Assembly: GCA_030220185.1 (NCBI GenBank)
Contig: JASPKZ010005708.1
Span: 363,501-427,500 of the forward strand
Length of the DNA stretch: 64,000 nucleotides
Reading direction: 5' to 3'
Source: Diploptera punctata
Lineage: Eukaryota > Arthropoda > Insecta > Blattodea > Blaberidae
The stretch's first letter is position 1. Every line of letters begins with the position of its first letter. The notes beneath the pieces are model-generated. The model searched no databases. It was given only the letters and a program-made list of their open reading frames with translations, and had not been told where the DNA came from. Shown here in pieces: positions 30,496 to 41,161 of the stretch. Position numbers and translations under genes: made by a program.

Positions 30496-30716
30496 CTGTA
30501 GCAATAGCACCTATTCCTGAGAGTACAGCTGTCTTATGTAAACAATTTCCTACAGCAATCCATCTAGCTGTTTCATCTCCTAACCTTGATGGTTCTACAA
30601 CAATCACACTACATCCAGCCTCCAAGGCACGTTCCAATTCCAGTTCAAATGTTTCATGTGCATTTTCACTATCATATACTTCACGGATGATGGCAATGTG
30701 AGAGGGGTCTAATTGC
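30496..30716 (-). CDS. TMEM11: TMEM11/PMI homolog, middle coding exon
   Basis: The 221-nt exon begins after acceptor TTTATAG and ends at donor ACAG|GTAAGT. It supplies one base to the codon split with exon 1 (phase 2) and leaves one base for exon 3 (phase 1). Protein: QLDPSHIAIIREVYDSENAH, LELERALEAGCSVIVVEPS, GDETARWIAVGNCLHK and the first half of the first membrane segment TAVLSGIGAIATG. The block RLGDETARWIAVGNCLHKTA is the most conserved part of TMEM11 and identifies the family clearly. The open frame running past the donor to 30344 is intron read-through. Confidence 0.95.
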
Positions 30717-31690
30717 CTATAAAATAATATACAATAATGTACATATTTTTAAAAGGATAATTCCACTCTCACTAAATCATCACTATACTGCTTACACTGT
30801 TCAATTGGCCATAAAATGCAAAGATCATTAGATAAATAATGGTATTATATACATTTTTTGAAGATTGTAACACATTTTTAGATGGGTGTAATAATTGCAG
30901 CATCCAAAAGAACTAACCCTAATATATGGCCATCACATTCATATTAATTTTAGATTGAGCTGATTACGGACTCTCCTGGCACTATCATCATCATCACCCA
31001 TCATATTATCGGGGCAACGTAACCTCGCCTTTCAGGCGCCCCAACCTCAGAAGTGGGTTACAAGTATGCCATGCCAGGAGAGAAACCAGGAATGTCGAAA
31101 GATAACCTGGGGCATGTGCAAAAAAAAACACAAAGATGATGTTTAGAAATGGCATTGCTCAATACATAGAGGTACTTGACCAATGTACAAGATTTTTCAA
31201 ATAACTTTTATCTCAATGATAACACTAATCTATTTTCAGAAATGCACTTTATAAAACTAATTAAAATAAGTAATAGACTATTGCTAGATGTAGTAATTTT
31301 TATGTTTGTCATAGTTCTTTTTTATGACAACCAAATACGCTGAAATACTATTTTATTATACATCTTTAATTTTACTCATTACCAATGTCATAATATAATT
31401 ATATTATTTGTATATATTCAAAGAAGCAACATAAAATTGGATATTTTTATGTATTTTATTCTTTATAATATAAAGCAAAATTATTAAAGCACATTTACTA
31501 TGAAAATAGTACATTAATAGACAAACCTACACAACTCTTGATATATTAATGATTAATTAAAAAGTTTTTCTTGAAATTACTGAATATTGCTGATTATTTA
31601 TTCAATATAACATATAAAATACATTTATTCAACTTGAAAGAAAATTACAATTAATTTCCCTGTACTATTTTAATGAAAATATTAACAGAC
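30717..31690 (-). other. TMEM11 intron 1, about 1 kb
   Basis: Bounded by AG|GTCTGT at 31691/31690 and TTTATAG at 30717. Contains a SINE tail copy at 30925-31130; otherwise AT-rich. Confidence 0.7.
30925..31130 (+). mobile_element. Chimeric SINE subfamily, 5'-truncated copy
   Basis: GACTCTCCTGGCACTATCAT, ATCGGGGCAACGTAACC, GGCGCCCCAACCTCAGAAGT and GGGCATGTGCAAAAAAAAAC match the tail of the complete chimeric SINE at 56336-56720. It begins in the body, without the tRNA head. Confidence 0.8.
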
Positions 31691-31713
31691 CTGTCAGACC
31701 CTTCATCCGCCAT
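31691..31713 (-). CDS. TMEM11: TMEM11/PMI homolog, first coding exon (23 nt)
   Basis: ATG at 31713-31711 in the context CAAATATGG starts MADEGSD plus two bases (AG), ending at the donor AG|GTCTGT. The two leftover bases and the first base of exon 2 make an Arg codon, so the phase fits: MADEGSDR then QLDPSH. The donor is weaker than consensus. It is the only nearby ATG found that splices in frame to exon 2, but this is inferred from phase and position, not from transcript evidence. Confidence 0.7.
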
Positions 31714-32629
31714 ATTTGCATGATACGGATCGGATCCGGAAGTAAACCATCATACAATTTTTAAGGACAAGTGACTACAAGAACATTTGAGTACTGTATT
31801 GCGGAATTTTAGCGCGTATTACAATTTTGTATTTTAGAAATTCTGTAAATTATTAATATAATTCCTTATAACTAATGTTTTATGGAGTGTATAATTGCGC
31901 TTAATTATTGCAATTGTATAGTTATATTACTATTCGTAATATGAAAACAACACATATAACTATGTTGATTTTGAGAGTCATTTAAATGCGTAGAGTTATT
32001 ATTACTATCATATTTTGTCAGTTTATAGAATAATATCAATCGCTATAATTCAGCCCTTTATAAAAATACATAGTCATACTTTTTATGTGTGTTTTATTTT
32101 GATTGAGACCTTCGTTTACTTGAAAACTGCTGAAACTAATGGAACTACTTTCTCGGTCGCATGAGAACTCGCTATGAATGAGAGGTGCGGCGTAGTCAGT
32201 TGGCTGCCGTGCTTGCACAGCAGTCGGAGTCGAACTTCGGTTGACGTTTGTTTAGTGTGAGTTAATATTTAATTTCAAAATGAGTTTACTGACTTGGAAA
32301 GTGAGTTGGTGTATTATATCGGCTGAAGAACATAGGTGAAAAGTGTTTAAGAGTGTGTAGTGAATAGTAGGAAAGCGAATAGATCCGCGTTTTAAAGAAT
32401 AATGTGAATGTTGACAAATCAGCCGGCGGGCTTGTCCGTATTCACATAAACACTATTTTCGTGTTGAGCCACGTAATATAAAATACTGTCATTAACTATT
32501 GTTATTTTATTTTATAAATATAGTTTAATTTATGTAACATGAAATGGGGAGAAATTTATCACAGACATTTGTCGAAAACTGTAAATGAAATATGCGTGTA
32601 TTTCAGTGTTTATCGAAGTGTGTGACAAC
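31714..32629. promoter_or_regulatory. Divergent promoter region of TMEM11 (minus) and outspread-like gene (plus)
   Basis: The two start codons are about 0.9 kb apart. CCGGAAGT, an ETS/GABP-type site common in promoters of mitochondrial genes, is at 31736-31743, just before the TMEM11 ATG. On the other side, 32150-32420 is GC-richer and holds an initiator-like TCAGTT at 32196-32201. An acceptor-like TGTATTTCAG ends at 32606, so a non-coding first exon for the plus-strand gene is possible. Exact start sites cannot be read from sequence. Confidence 0.5.
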
Positions 32630-32755
32630 ATGTCAGCATCACTGATGAGGTCCGAATGCAGAAAATTCGCACCCAACATCTTCAACAAAAGCAAATGTAC
32701 AAATTGCTTTAGACAGAAGGAAGAGCATAGTGCCGAGGCCCTTCAGAGTAACAGG
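32630..32755 (+). CDS. osp: Outspread/MPRIP-like protein, first coding exon
   Basis: ATG at 32630 (ACAACATGT) begins [13 protein letters not shown]. The exon continues [20 protein letters not shown] and SAEALQSNR, and ends at the donor AGG|GTAAGT (phase 0). [15 protein letters not shown] is the N-terminal signature of myosin phosphatase Rho-interacting proteins and Drosophila outspread, which organise the actin cytoskeleton through PH and coiled-coil domains. Those domains are not in this window, so the next exon must lie beyond 64000 or was missed. An in-frame upstream ATG at 32585 exists, but an acceptor-like site at 32606 argues for the 32630 start. Confidence 0.85.
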
Positions 32756-32861
32756 GTAAGTAACCTCCTTAAATAATGTCAGAGTCAAATTTAGTTAAAA
32801 CAAGTCTGCCCAATTTAAGATTAACATTTACTTCTCATTAAAATAAGAATGATAAAACCGA

Positions 32862-32948
32862 GCGGGTTGGCGTTTGAGATTCGTATTTATGAGATTCCGG
32901 GTTTAAACCTCCACCAGGCTGAGACTGATTTTTTTTTAATTCCAAATA
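32862..32948 (+). mobile_element. tRNA-derived SINE head fragment
   Basis: GAGCGGGTTGGCGTTTGAGA resembles an A-box region and CCGGGTTTAAACCTCC a degraded B box; a T-run follows. Short old copy. Confidence 0.45.
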
Positions 32949-33319
32949 CTGGGTGACTGGGATTTCATTAGCAGGATCCATTTCATATTATTAAAAATGT
33001 AATTGATACGAATTTAGATATTAAATCATCTATAAATAAGAATGAATAATAAACGTATTCAAATGTAAAGGTTATGTGTATTTTAAATAATTATTTAGTT
33101 GTAAAATCAAAATTAATGGCACCTTGTAATTATACAGTAGTTAGCTTTTTACTGATTTAGGCCTACATAAATTTGCTGTTGCCTTATAATAGTACTCAAG
33201 ATGAAGTAGGCTATTTGTTTAATACTGTATTATATCTTATAATTATAAACATATTGGTAAGTTTTTTATTTTTAAATATTAAGACATATTCCCACTTCCC
33301 GTATCCGATTTAATTTTGG

Positions 33320-33560
33320 ATCGAGGAATGAGATGAAGATCCTGTTATTGTAAATATGTGATATACACGGCTGAGCAGGACTGTCGGGCCATCACAGGAG
33401 CGCATGAAATGAAATGGAAAAGATGTGAAATGACATTTTATAGCAAAACTGTTGAAACCCTGAGAAACCCTCCCTTGGCTCCGATTTGTCACGAGTGACA
33501 GACGCAAACTCGGGTCAAAATATAACAATATCAGGGGATTCAATGACACCTACATAAATT
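33320..33560 (-). mobile_element. SINE family D, probable decayed copy
   Basis: GCCATCACAGGAGCGCATGA and AATGAAATGG are close to the complement of 23825-23860 in the family D copy. Other parts are weakly similar, so this is tentative. Confidence 0.4.
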
Positions 33561-33606
33561 CAAATAAAAAAAAAGGAAAAACACAATTTATTTAAGTGAG
33601 AGTAAT

Positions 33607-33937
33607 CCATCCATAGTAATTCTGCCCGAAGGCAGGTCCTTCACTGCAATCATAGCATTTTCATGCAATGCTTGCAGCTTTACTAGGGAATTGTGTAGGT
33701 GTGGTAGCTTCCCGTTGCTTTCCACACCGGTGAAGGATGATGGTGATGATGATGATTGTGGTGATGGCCATATGATTTCGGGGACCGTTTGGGCCTTAAA
33801 GTTTTCCTGACATTTGTCTTACAGGTGAGGAAAAACCCCGATAAAAACCTCACCCAGAAAAACTGCCCCGACCGGTGATCGAACCCGGGCCCGCTGCGTG
33901 ACAAGGCAGCACGGTACCTCGAGACCACAGCGGGACT
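33607..33937 (-). mobile_element. tRNA-derived SINE family A, full length, 11-bp TSD
   Basis: TSD GTGAGAGTAAT is at 33596-33606 and 33938-33948. On the minus strand it begins CCGCTGTGGTCTCGAGGTA (A box), has GGGTTCGATCACC (B box), a body with TCAGGAAAACTTTAAGGCCC, a CATCATCAT run, and ends CAGAATTACTATGG. Transcribed by Pol III in this class and moved by LINE enzymes. Confidence 0.9.
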
Positions 33938-34079
33938 GTGAGAGTAATATGTATGCTGATTTTTTCTAAAAAAATGTGAGATATATCTTAAAATGAAGTC
34001 AGAAGTTGAATTCAAAGTAACCTAAAATCACCATATTTGCAATGTAAAATATGTATTATAGTAATTTCTCACATAGTGA

Positions 34080-34290
34080 AGCTAATGTTTTCCAAGCATT
34101 CCCTGTAGAATCTATTTCCCTCAAATCACGGTTAATGTTACTCTTTCACCTCATTCTTGGTCTACCAACCGGGCGTTTCTCCTCTGATTTTCCTATAAGA
34201 AGCTTCCATGCCCCCCTTCCATTCCTCATTCGTGCCACATGTCCTGCCCATCACAGTCTCCGAAACTTAATTGTTCTTATTCTATTTTGC
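34080..34290 (-). pseudogene. LINE C-terminal tail (family F)
   Basis: The minus strand reads RLRWAGHVARMRNGRGAWKL, GKSEEKRPVGRPRMR, then SNINRDLREIDSTGNAWKTL, the standard end of many insect LINE proteins. One stop interrupts it. A second copy on the plus strand is at 56895-57065. Confidence 0.8.
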
Positions 34291-34479
34291 TTCCTATAGG
34301 CCTAAAGATCATGTAACTCACTGTTATGCAGTCTTCTCATCCTAACTTGTCCATTAATGTAAGTAGAATCCTCTTATATGTGAGTAAACGTGTTGGCAAT
34401 TGGCTCTAGCGGGAATGTGTGTTATCACATTGGCCATTATAAGACTGGCAGTCACTTGTTCTCCGATCGATTTTTCACA

Positions 34480-36015
34480 AGTGGCATAGAATAGCGCAAA
34501 AAGTGGACATCCGAATTTCGAGATAATTTTGATTTTAAAATGAAGCTTAGGACCACTAAACATAAAAACACAAAAACAAAAAAAATTGCGGACCATCCAG
34601 AAGCAAAGCAGTAAAATAACAATTTATAAGCACTACAAAATACACATTTCACTAGTTTACTATACGAGACATTCCCATTTCGATATAAATTTGGTCTTAT
34701 AATGAAGCGTGGACCATCACTAAAGAAACTAGGTTAGAGTAATTGAATTAGCTTAGGTTAACTTTTAGTTCCTTATACATAATTAGGTTAGTTTTTAGTT
34801 TCTTATAGATATAGTATAATTTATTTACATAGATGTAATTTAGTGCTATTATATTTATTACTTTCACAGGTTAGAGCAATTGAAAAAAAGTTCGGTTAGC
34901 TTTTAGGTTATTATTCATGTATTCTAATGAATCATATTACATATTTCTAAGATTGTTATAAATAAATGACACCTATTTATTGAATATTTTGTAAGGGCTA
35001 ATTTGCCGTTGTTCATTTTCGAGAAATACGTACGATGACGTATCGATTATTATCGACAATCGATTGAGTTAAACCATTTTTTCTTAAGAAACTGTGAGGA
35101 TGTGATTTTTTATTAAATTTCAAACTCTTTGTTATGTAATTTTATAAATATAACATTTATAAATACAGCAGTGCACCTTTATTACAATAAAATATTTGTT
35201 CTATTTTCGCAACTCTATTAAAAAAAAACATGGGAAAAATTGCACTTAAACTTGCGTGAAATATTTTGTCCTATAGAACAACAGTGCGCATGCGCCAGAG
35301 TTTATAGAGCCAGCGAACAATCGAACCACATATCGATTATCATCCTCGACTACTATCTGTCGCTATGAAATTTAAATGACCAATCTTTGCAATAAATCCC
35401 CAAATCTATGTCTAAAAAATATATTAATCATATTAAAATTACCTAATGTTTATTAAAAATGGGTGTACACTTACTTATCACTCCCTAATGCCAATCCAAC
35501 GAGCTATAACCCAAAACAGCGATATAAAAATCATATACTAAGTAATATACTCTGTGGAGAAAATAGCAGTTAGCATCACAATATTGTGTAACAGTGTCAT
35601 AATATTGTGATTTGCCTATTTAAATAAATACTTCAAAATTGTCTAATAATGTTATAAAATTGTTTGAAAAAGTTTATAATATTAAATAATGTTAGTAAAT
35701 ACAAAAGAAGAGCTATAATTTACAATAATAAATGAAAAATCAAGCGTAAGTACAAGTGCAGTTGAGCCAAAACACGTTTCCAGCCTGTACTAACATCTGA
35801 ATATTGAATCTGACGTCACGACCACAATGGCAGCCACTTCCTTCAGTCAATATAGGAATGGTGCTTTATTAATTGTTATTTTTCAGCTTTATTTGTTGTT
35901 GGTCCGCAAATTTTTTTCATGTTTTCATCTTCGACGTTCCTAAGCTTCATTTTAAAACCAAAATTATCTCAAAATTCGGATGTCCACTTTTTGCTCCGTA
36001 CCGGAATAGCCCAAT
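34480..36015. mobile_element. 1.5-kb element with inverted ends of about 120 bp
   Basis: The left end (34488-34605: GCAAAAAGTGGACATCCGAA, TTTTAAAATGAAGCTTAGGA) is inverted at the right (35888-36010). The interior is AT-rich with GGTTAGAG words, two TATCGATTAT words (35040, 35331) and a TGCGCATGCGCC palindrome at 35285-35296. No transposase is seen. Class unknown. Confidence 0.65.
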
Positions 36016-36269
36016 ATCGGAATAATAATTATGTATTAACCTGACATACGACACGAAATAGTTAATAGATAGATATCTGCAAATCCTTGATTTTACAGCT
36101 CTTAAAGAGCCATGAGAACTAAACAACTGAGACATAAATTTACTTAACATTTTTTATCCCATTTTGTTCATTTGAGGATTTGTAAGAAACCTCCTTATTT
36201 GTTAAAAAGATAGGAGTTTCTGTTGTTCTTTATGTACTTCTACTAAAGTTATGACTTTATAATTGATGT
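36016..36269. other. Spacer
   Basis: Nothing recognised. Confidence 0.3.
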
Positions 36270-36545
36270 ATCAAACCACAATCGCAGAGGTGGACGATCA
36301 TCCAGCCTGTATAATGGTGACGTGGTCAGCATTCCGATCCCGAGCCGTTATAGCGATTTTCTCAACCTGGAGTTGCTATTCATAGCTACTCGAATTCCTC
36401 ACAATGCTGGTTTAGCGTTGGTCCCACACTGCCCAGAATTTAATGAGAACATTATTTTCCCCCCTGGAGGACTCGAACCTGCTCATGTCTTGTAGCTCTG
36501 CACGAAAGCACCATTGCCTTAAACCGCTCAGCTATGGCGCGGGAT
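36270..36545 (-). mobile_element. SINE family C, best-preserved copy
   Basis: The minus strand starts CGCGCCATAGCTGAGCGGTT (A-box type), then GGTTCGAGTCC (B box), and the body CCAGCATTGTGAGGAATTCG, CAGGTTGAGAAAATCGC and CAGGCTGGATGATCGTCC. Other copies: 7815, 15050, 38262, 54900 and 55340. Confidence 0.75.
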
Positions 36546-36685
36546 TATTAATACCCTATAGGTAGATCTATATTAGAAGTAATATTTAAGACTGTGACAT
36601 AAGTCTAAGAGACATTCATTTGATACATGAATTAAACATAATCATTCCAGATTGTAGACTTCAAGACATGTTTAAATATTGATAT

Positions 36686-36688
<3 letters not shown>

Positions 36689-36744
<56 letters not shown>
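36689..36744. repeat. (AT)n microsatellite
   Basis: About 28 AT units, directly abutting the 3' end of a LINE-B copy on the minus strand, so it may have grown from the element's tail. Confidence 0.95.
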
Positions 36745-36746
<2 letters not shown>

Positions 36747-37340
36747 CTTCTTCTTCATGGTTTAGGCGTATTTACTAGCCTGTTCCGGCTCCAAATTGCT
36801 GCTCTTTCCATCTTTTCTTTGGTCTTCCCAAACTTCTTCTTCCTCGTGGTGAATAGCTGTATGTTGCTTTTGGTGTTCTATTCTCAGTCATCCTTGCCAA
36901 GTGTTATTTCCAGTTTGTTCTGTATTTTCCTATTGTGTTTAATTCCTCTACTTTTAGTTGTTGTCTTATTTCTGTGTTGTGTTTTTTGTCTGTTCTTTGA
37001 TATCCTGCTATTGGTCTGAGGAATCTCATTTCAGCAGCTTGTATTCTGGCTGATTTGTTGTGTTGTCACTGTTCATGTTTCGGATCCATAAGTAATAATA
37101 GGCACTGCCATTGTCTTCTATAATTTCATTATAGAGTCTTTCCTGGCTTCATTTTTCAAAGTTCTTTTTACTGTTCCTGTTATATAATTAAAGTTATTTA
37201 GTTTGTTATTTATATCTGTTTCCGTTGTGTATGATATTTCGCAACCTAGGAAGTTGTATCTTACCACTTGTTCTATTGGTTTATTTTCTAATATTATCTT
37301 TGTCCGAACTGGATGAGCGGCCTTGAAAGCCATTGTTTTT
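36745..37340 (-). pseudogene. LINE family B 3' part
   Basis: The minus strand from 37333 reads MAFKAAHPVRTKIILENKPI, EQVVRYNFLGCEISYTTETD, then a frame break, ITYGSET, and the remains of SRGIKHN and RKKKFGKTKEKMERAA, ending in GAAGAAGAA. It is the same family as 1-330. The reverse transcriptase core is lost by 5' truncation. Confidence 0.8.
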
Positions 37341-38261
37341 TTTATTTTTATGAGGATATTTCCATGTATTTTTTTTATATTTCATTTCATTTAATATTCA
37401 ATATTTAAATATAATTTATCGGAATGAAGATACTGATTTTAAATACGTTTAAACTTATGTAAGTGGTTAATCAATAGCCATTTTATACAATTATGGAAAT
37501 TGTAGAATTCAATTTTAACCTACTTTCTTTTCCTTAAGTACTGGATGGATAATGAGACTGGAACAGACAGTAGTCCTTTATCCTTGACTGTTTGATGATG
37601 ATATACTTTAACAATATGCCCTCTTATGATATGTTAAATAAAAACCCAGAATGGTGATTTGTAAGTAGGGGAACTAATTTTATAATACGTTCGTGGCGCG
37701 ACAGTTCGAGAAGCCGAGGTCAACTGAAAACGTTGCAGTCACTGGCTAGCAGATGATAGTATAAGGACTCAAATGATTACCATGACAGTCCCAGGACTTT
37801 AGTTTGTTTTCTCCACTGTATTTCACTACTCATTTATTATCACGAGGCTTAGTTGATTCCAGTAATTATAACAAAGCAGTTGGTACATATCACAAATCCA
37901 TGAATCCACTGTCGGCGATTCGAGCGAAAATAATTTGAACCTAGTCTGAAAATGAGGGATGTCTCAGTAACTCATTGACAGAACCAAATTACTTACTAAA
38001 TCTCTCTTTGTCTTAATTTAATATCACGTGCCCCACGTTGCATGGACTTTACAAGGACACGACTGTAGAGAGAGGATTTTTAACTGTGGGTCACATCTTT
38101 TTTTTTTCTTCAACACAAAGATACGGAGGGCCTCCTTAGATGAGATCATTTCAATCCCGAAACAATCTCCGAGACAATACGAATATAATTGAAACCAAAT
38201 ACACCATTTACGTGATTCATTTTTTTTTCATACTAAGCAAGGGGAATATGATATGAGTGAT
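37341..38261. other. Spacer, nothing recognised
   Basis: AT-rich; no gene or structured element seen. Confidence 0.4.
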
Positions 38262-38570
38262 TATAATGGCCGAATGGTTTAAGGCTTTAAGGAATTATGT
38301 CTTGCACAGAGCAATTAGTACGGGACATGCACTGGTACAAGTCTTCATGGAGGAAGATATTTTCTCATGGAATTTCGGCCAGTCCCAGTCAGCATAGTAA
38401 GGCATTTGGGTAGCTACAATACATAGTGACTCCAGCTTGAGAAAACCTAACAGATGGAGGACCCGACTTGCTGGCCACTTCACCCCTATACTGGCTGGAT
38501 GATTGCCCACTTCTGTAAATGACACATGTGGATGTGAGGCGAGAAGCCTATTGGTGGGCCAAGGGCATTC
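38262..38570 (+). mobile_element. SINE family C copy
   Basis: Head ATGGCCGAATGGTTTAAGGC; body words CTTGAGAAAACC, CACCCCTATACTGGCTGGAT and CACATGTGGATGTGAGGC as in other copies. Confidence 0.75.
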
Positions 38571-38804
38571 TAGATCTCTCGTGCAATTGAGATTAGGAAA
38601 AGATTATGATGGCTAGATGATATTCGGAGACAGTTTGTGTCCTAATATTACTTGAGACATTGCTTTATACGTGAGGAAAAATTCCGAAGAAAAAAACGCA
38701 CAAACAATATCTGTCCAAATCAAAGATCGAATCCTGGCCCGCTGCATCCAGGCCAACAACTTTACTATTATTAGCACGAACTTTGTTTACCCAAATCTCA
38801 GTCG

Positions 38805-38890
38805 AGCACTCGATATATATAGTACCAACTATAGAGCTCTGATTAGCTATGACCTGTAAACATAACAGTAATAAAATACAAGCAACTGCT
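38805..38890. repeat. Short duplicated segment (copy 1)
   Basis: GATATATATAGTACCAACTA, AGAGCTCTGATTAGC and AATAAAATACAAGCAACT recur at 39303-39380. Part of it (TTGCTTGTATTTTATTAC) also flanks the SINE at 42917. Probably an unnamed dispersed repeat into which SINEs inserted. Confidence 0.7.
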
Positions 38891-38965
38891 GTATAATCTT
38901 GCCCTAACTTATTGGCACTATCGAACACTTAGGTTTATGGCTTCGCGAATATATATATATATCCA

Positions 38966-39254
38966 TCCATAGTAATTCTGCCCGAAGACAGGTCCTTCAC
39001 TGCAATTTTCATGCTATGCTTGCAGCTTTACTAGGGATTTGTAGGTGTGGTAGCTTCCCGTTGCTTCCACACCGGTGAAGGATGATGATGGCCATATGAT
39101 TTCGGGGACTTTTTGGGCCTTAGTTTTCCTGACATTTGTCTTACAGGTGAAGAAAAACCCCGATAAAAACCTCAATCAGAAAAACTGCCCCGACCGGAGA
39201 TCGAATCTGGGCCCGCTGCGTGACAAGGCAGCACGCTACCTCGAGACCACAGCG
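38966..39254 (-). mobile_element. SINE family A copy
   Basis: Same family as 33607-33937, minus strand, with B box GATTCGATCTCC slightly altered. A TA microsatellite follows its head, and an inverted second copy lies at 39380-39691. Confidence 0.9.
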
Positions 39255-39257
39255 GTG

Positions 39258-39258
39258 G

Positions 39259-39301
<43 letters not shown>
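39258..39301. repeat. (TA)n microsatellite between two inverted SINEs
   Basis: About 21 units of AT between the heads of two SINE-A copies in opposite orientation. Confidence 0.9.
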
Positions 39302-39302
<1 letters not shown>

Positions 39303-39308
<6 letters not shown>

Positions 39309-39380
39309 TAGTACTAACTACAGAGCTCTGATTAGCAATGACCTGCAAACATAGCAGTAATAAAATACAAGCAACTACTT
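39303..39380. repeat. Short duplicated segment (copy 2)
   Basis: Second copy of 38805-38890, differing by a few bases. Confidence 0.7.
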
Positions 39381-39691
39381 TGGTCTCGAGGTAGCGTGCT
39401 GCCTTGTCACGCAGCGGGCCCGGGTTCGATCCTCGGTCGGAGCAGTTTTTCTGGGTGAGGGTTTTATCGGAGTTTTTCCTCACCTGTAAGACAAATGTCA
39501 GGAAAACTTTAAGGCTCAAACGGTCCTCGAAATCATATGGCCATCATCATCATCATCCTTATCACCATCATCCTTCACCGGTGTGGGAAGCTACCACACC
39601 TACAATTCCCTAGTAAAGCTGCAAAGCATAGCATGAAAATGCTATGATTGCAGTGAAAGACCTGCCCTAGGAAATAATTACTATTGATGGA
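39380..39691 (+). mobile_element. SINE family A copy, slightly 5'-truncated
   Basis: Begins TTTGGTCTCGAGGTAGCG, lacking the first few bases of the head, and ends CCCTAGGAAATAATTACTAT. B box GGGTTCGATCCTC. Opposite to the copy at 38966-39254. Confidence 0.9.
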
Positions 39692-39704
39692 TAAAATATA
39701 TGTA

Positions 39705-41096
39705 CTAGCTGGCCCGGCGAACTTCGTATCGCCTTTAAATTTAACAGACTTAGTTCCAGTTATTGGATTGAGATTCCAAATCAGTATAAAAAAGTGGTAA
39801 TGGTTCCTTTGTAACTCTGTGTCGAATGTTATATATGTTACGAACTCGATGTCCTAGTTCTAGCAATTCCTCAATAATACTCTCTGTATTTATAGAGTAA
39901 TGCATATTACGAAGAACTACTCGGAAAGCCCTTTCCTGTTTTAACTGATACGTGTGATATTTTGCATTATTCTCATTTAGCAATCTCACCAACGATCTGT
40001 AAGCTTCAGTAGAGGTTGGCAGGATTTTAACCTCTTCTTTATACATTTTGTATGAGAAATCTGAATCAGAAAGTTTTTGTTTTACACAATTTATTAGTTC
40101 TGGTACGTTAACTACACCCGGTATAAATATGGGTGGTGGTTTATGTGGAAGTGGTTTTGTTGATTGAGATGAATTTATGTTGTCTGCATTCTCAGTATCA
40201 TCCATAAGTGTATCATAAGGATTATATACATTTATTGATGGAATATTTTGAGCAGGCTTGCTGATTTCATTATACTTTCGTTTTTTTCTACGCACTTGTT
40301 GCCAGTTTGGATTCTCATCATCATCAAGAAGTCTCTGTAAAGTAATATCATCTTGTGATATATTATAGTCATCTTGTTTTTCATTTAATTGAGGCTAGGA
40401 GATTGTTTCTGTAATATTAGGCATATTATTATAACTAACAGACTTACTTACAGTTCTGTTATTCCGTTCCTTAGGACCTTCATATGTTTTTAAATTGACA
40501 TTCTTCTTAAATGTAAGATTTATGTCACATAGGCCTATACCAATTTGCGGAAATTCACTTGATATCTTATCATTCATGGTCTCTATAACTGATTCGCCAT
40601 ATTGTTCAATGTCCCTTCTCGGTCCAGTTAAATTTAAATTAAGTTGCTGTCTTTCAGCCAGATTACTTAAAACTAATACTTACACACGAAATTAATATTA
40701 TTATCAATATATTGAAAATAAAATAAACACTGAACACACTTAAATTATGAAATAATCAATATTTGTAATTCAATTGAAATTCGCGGTTGCAACAAAAAGC
40801 ACAGCCACCTGGATCTCTCTTTGTTAAATAATAAACCAACTACCTTACCAAATTACCTTACACCGCCATCTGTTAGAATCGTATGGAACTCACAGATAAT
40901 TATAACTCTTTGTTAAATAATAAACAAATAATTTGCAATAAAAAATAATGCGACTATAAATTTAGTTATAAACTACCCTAAGTCTCAAGTTGGATCAAAC
41001 TCCACACAGTGTGCAAAATTTTATTAAAATCGGTTTAGTGGTTTAGGATTCCATCGCGGACAAACAACGTGACACGAAATTTTTATATATTAAGAT
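39705..41096. mobile_element. Dispersed repeat with TAGCTGGCCCGGCGAACTT start, holding a Jockey ORF1 fragment
   Basis: The left end ACTAGCTGGCCCGGCGAACT and the right end AAAATCGGTTTAGTGGTTTA..GGACAAACAACG..TTTTTATATATTAAGA are a widespread arthropod repeat pattern. Similar ends occur at 57995-58868 and 59790-60295. Between them, on the opposite strand, lies a LINE ORF1 fragment. Whether the fragment is part of the repeat or inserted into it is unclear. Confidence 0.55.
39750..40295 (-). pseudogene. Jockey-type ORF1 (gag-like) fragment
   Basis: A 181-codon frame with MRRKKRKYNEISKPAQN, a proline-rich KPPPIFIPGVVNVPEL, then VKILPTSTEAYRSLVRLL, YHTYQLKQERAFRVVLRNMH and ELGHRVRNIYNIRHR. This is the nucleic-acid-binding ORF1 of Jockey-clade LINEs. 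In that family a cysteine-knuckle region normally follows and is missing here (stop after SQSNNWN). Probable N-terminal pieces continue to about 40700 in other frames (GPKERNNRTVSKS). No reverse transcriptase is adjacent. Confidence 0.8.
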
Positions 41097-41112
41097 ATAT
41101 GTGCGTGGATAT

Positions 41113-41120
41113 ATGTGTGC

Positions 41121-41158
<38 letters not shown>
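41113..41158. repeat. (TA)n microsatellite
   Basis: TA dinucleotide run of about 20 units with some GT at its left side. Confidence 0.9.

Positions 41159-41161
<3 letters not shown>

Noticed and set aside
32585..32629. Upstream in-frame ATG for the outspread-like exon
   Set aside because: The residues before 32630 do not resemble the family, and an acceptor-like TTTCAG lies between the two ATGs.
33683..34015. Open frame over SINE-A, and similar frames at 39075, 39404, 42647, 42774 and 56370
   Set aside because: All are the same SINE read in different frames; they share stretches such as SRSGPGFD because the DNA is shared.
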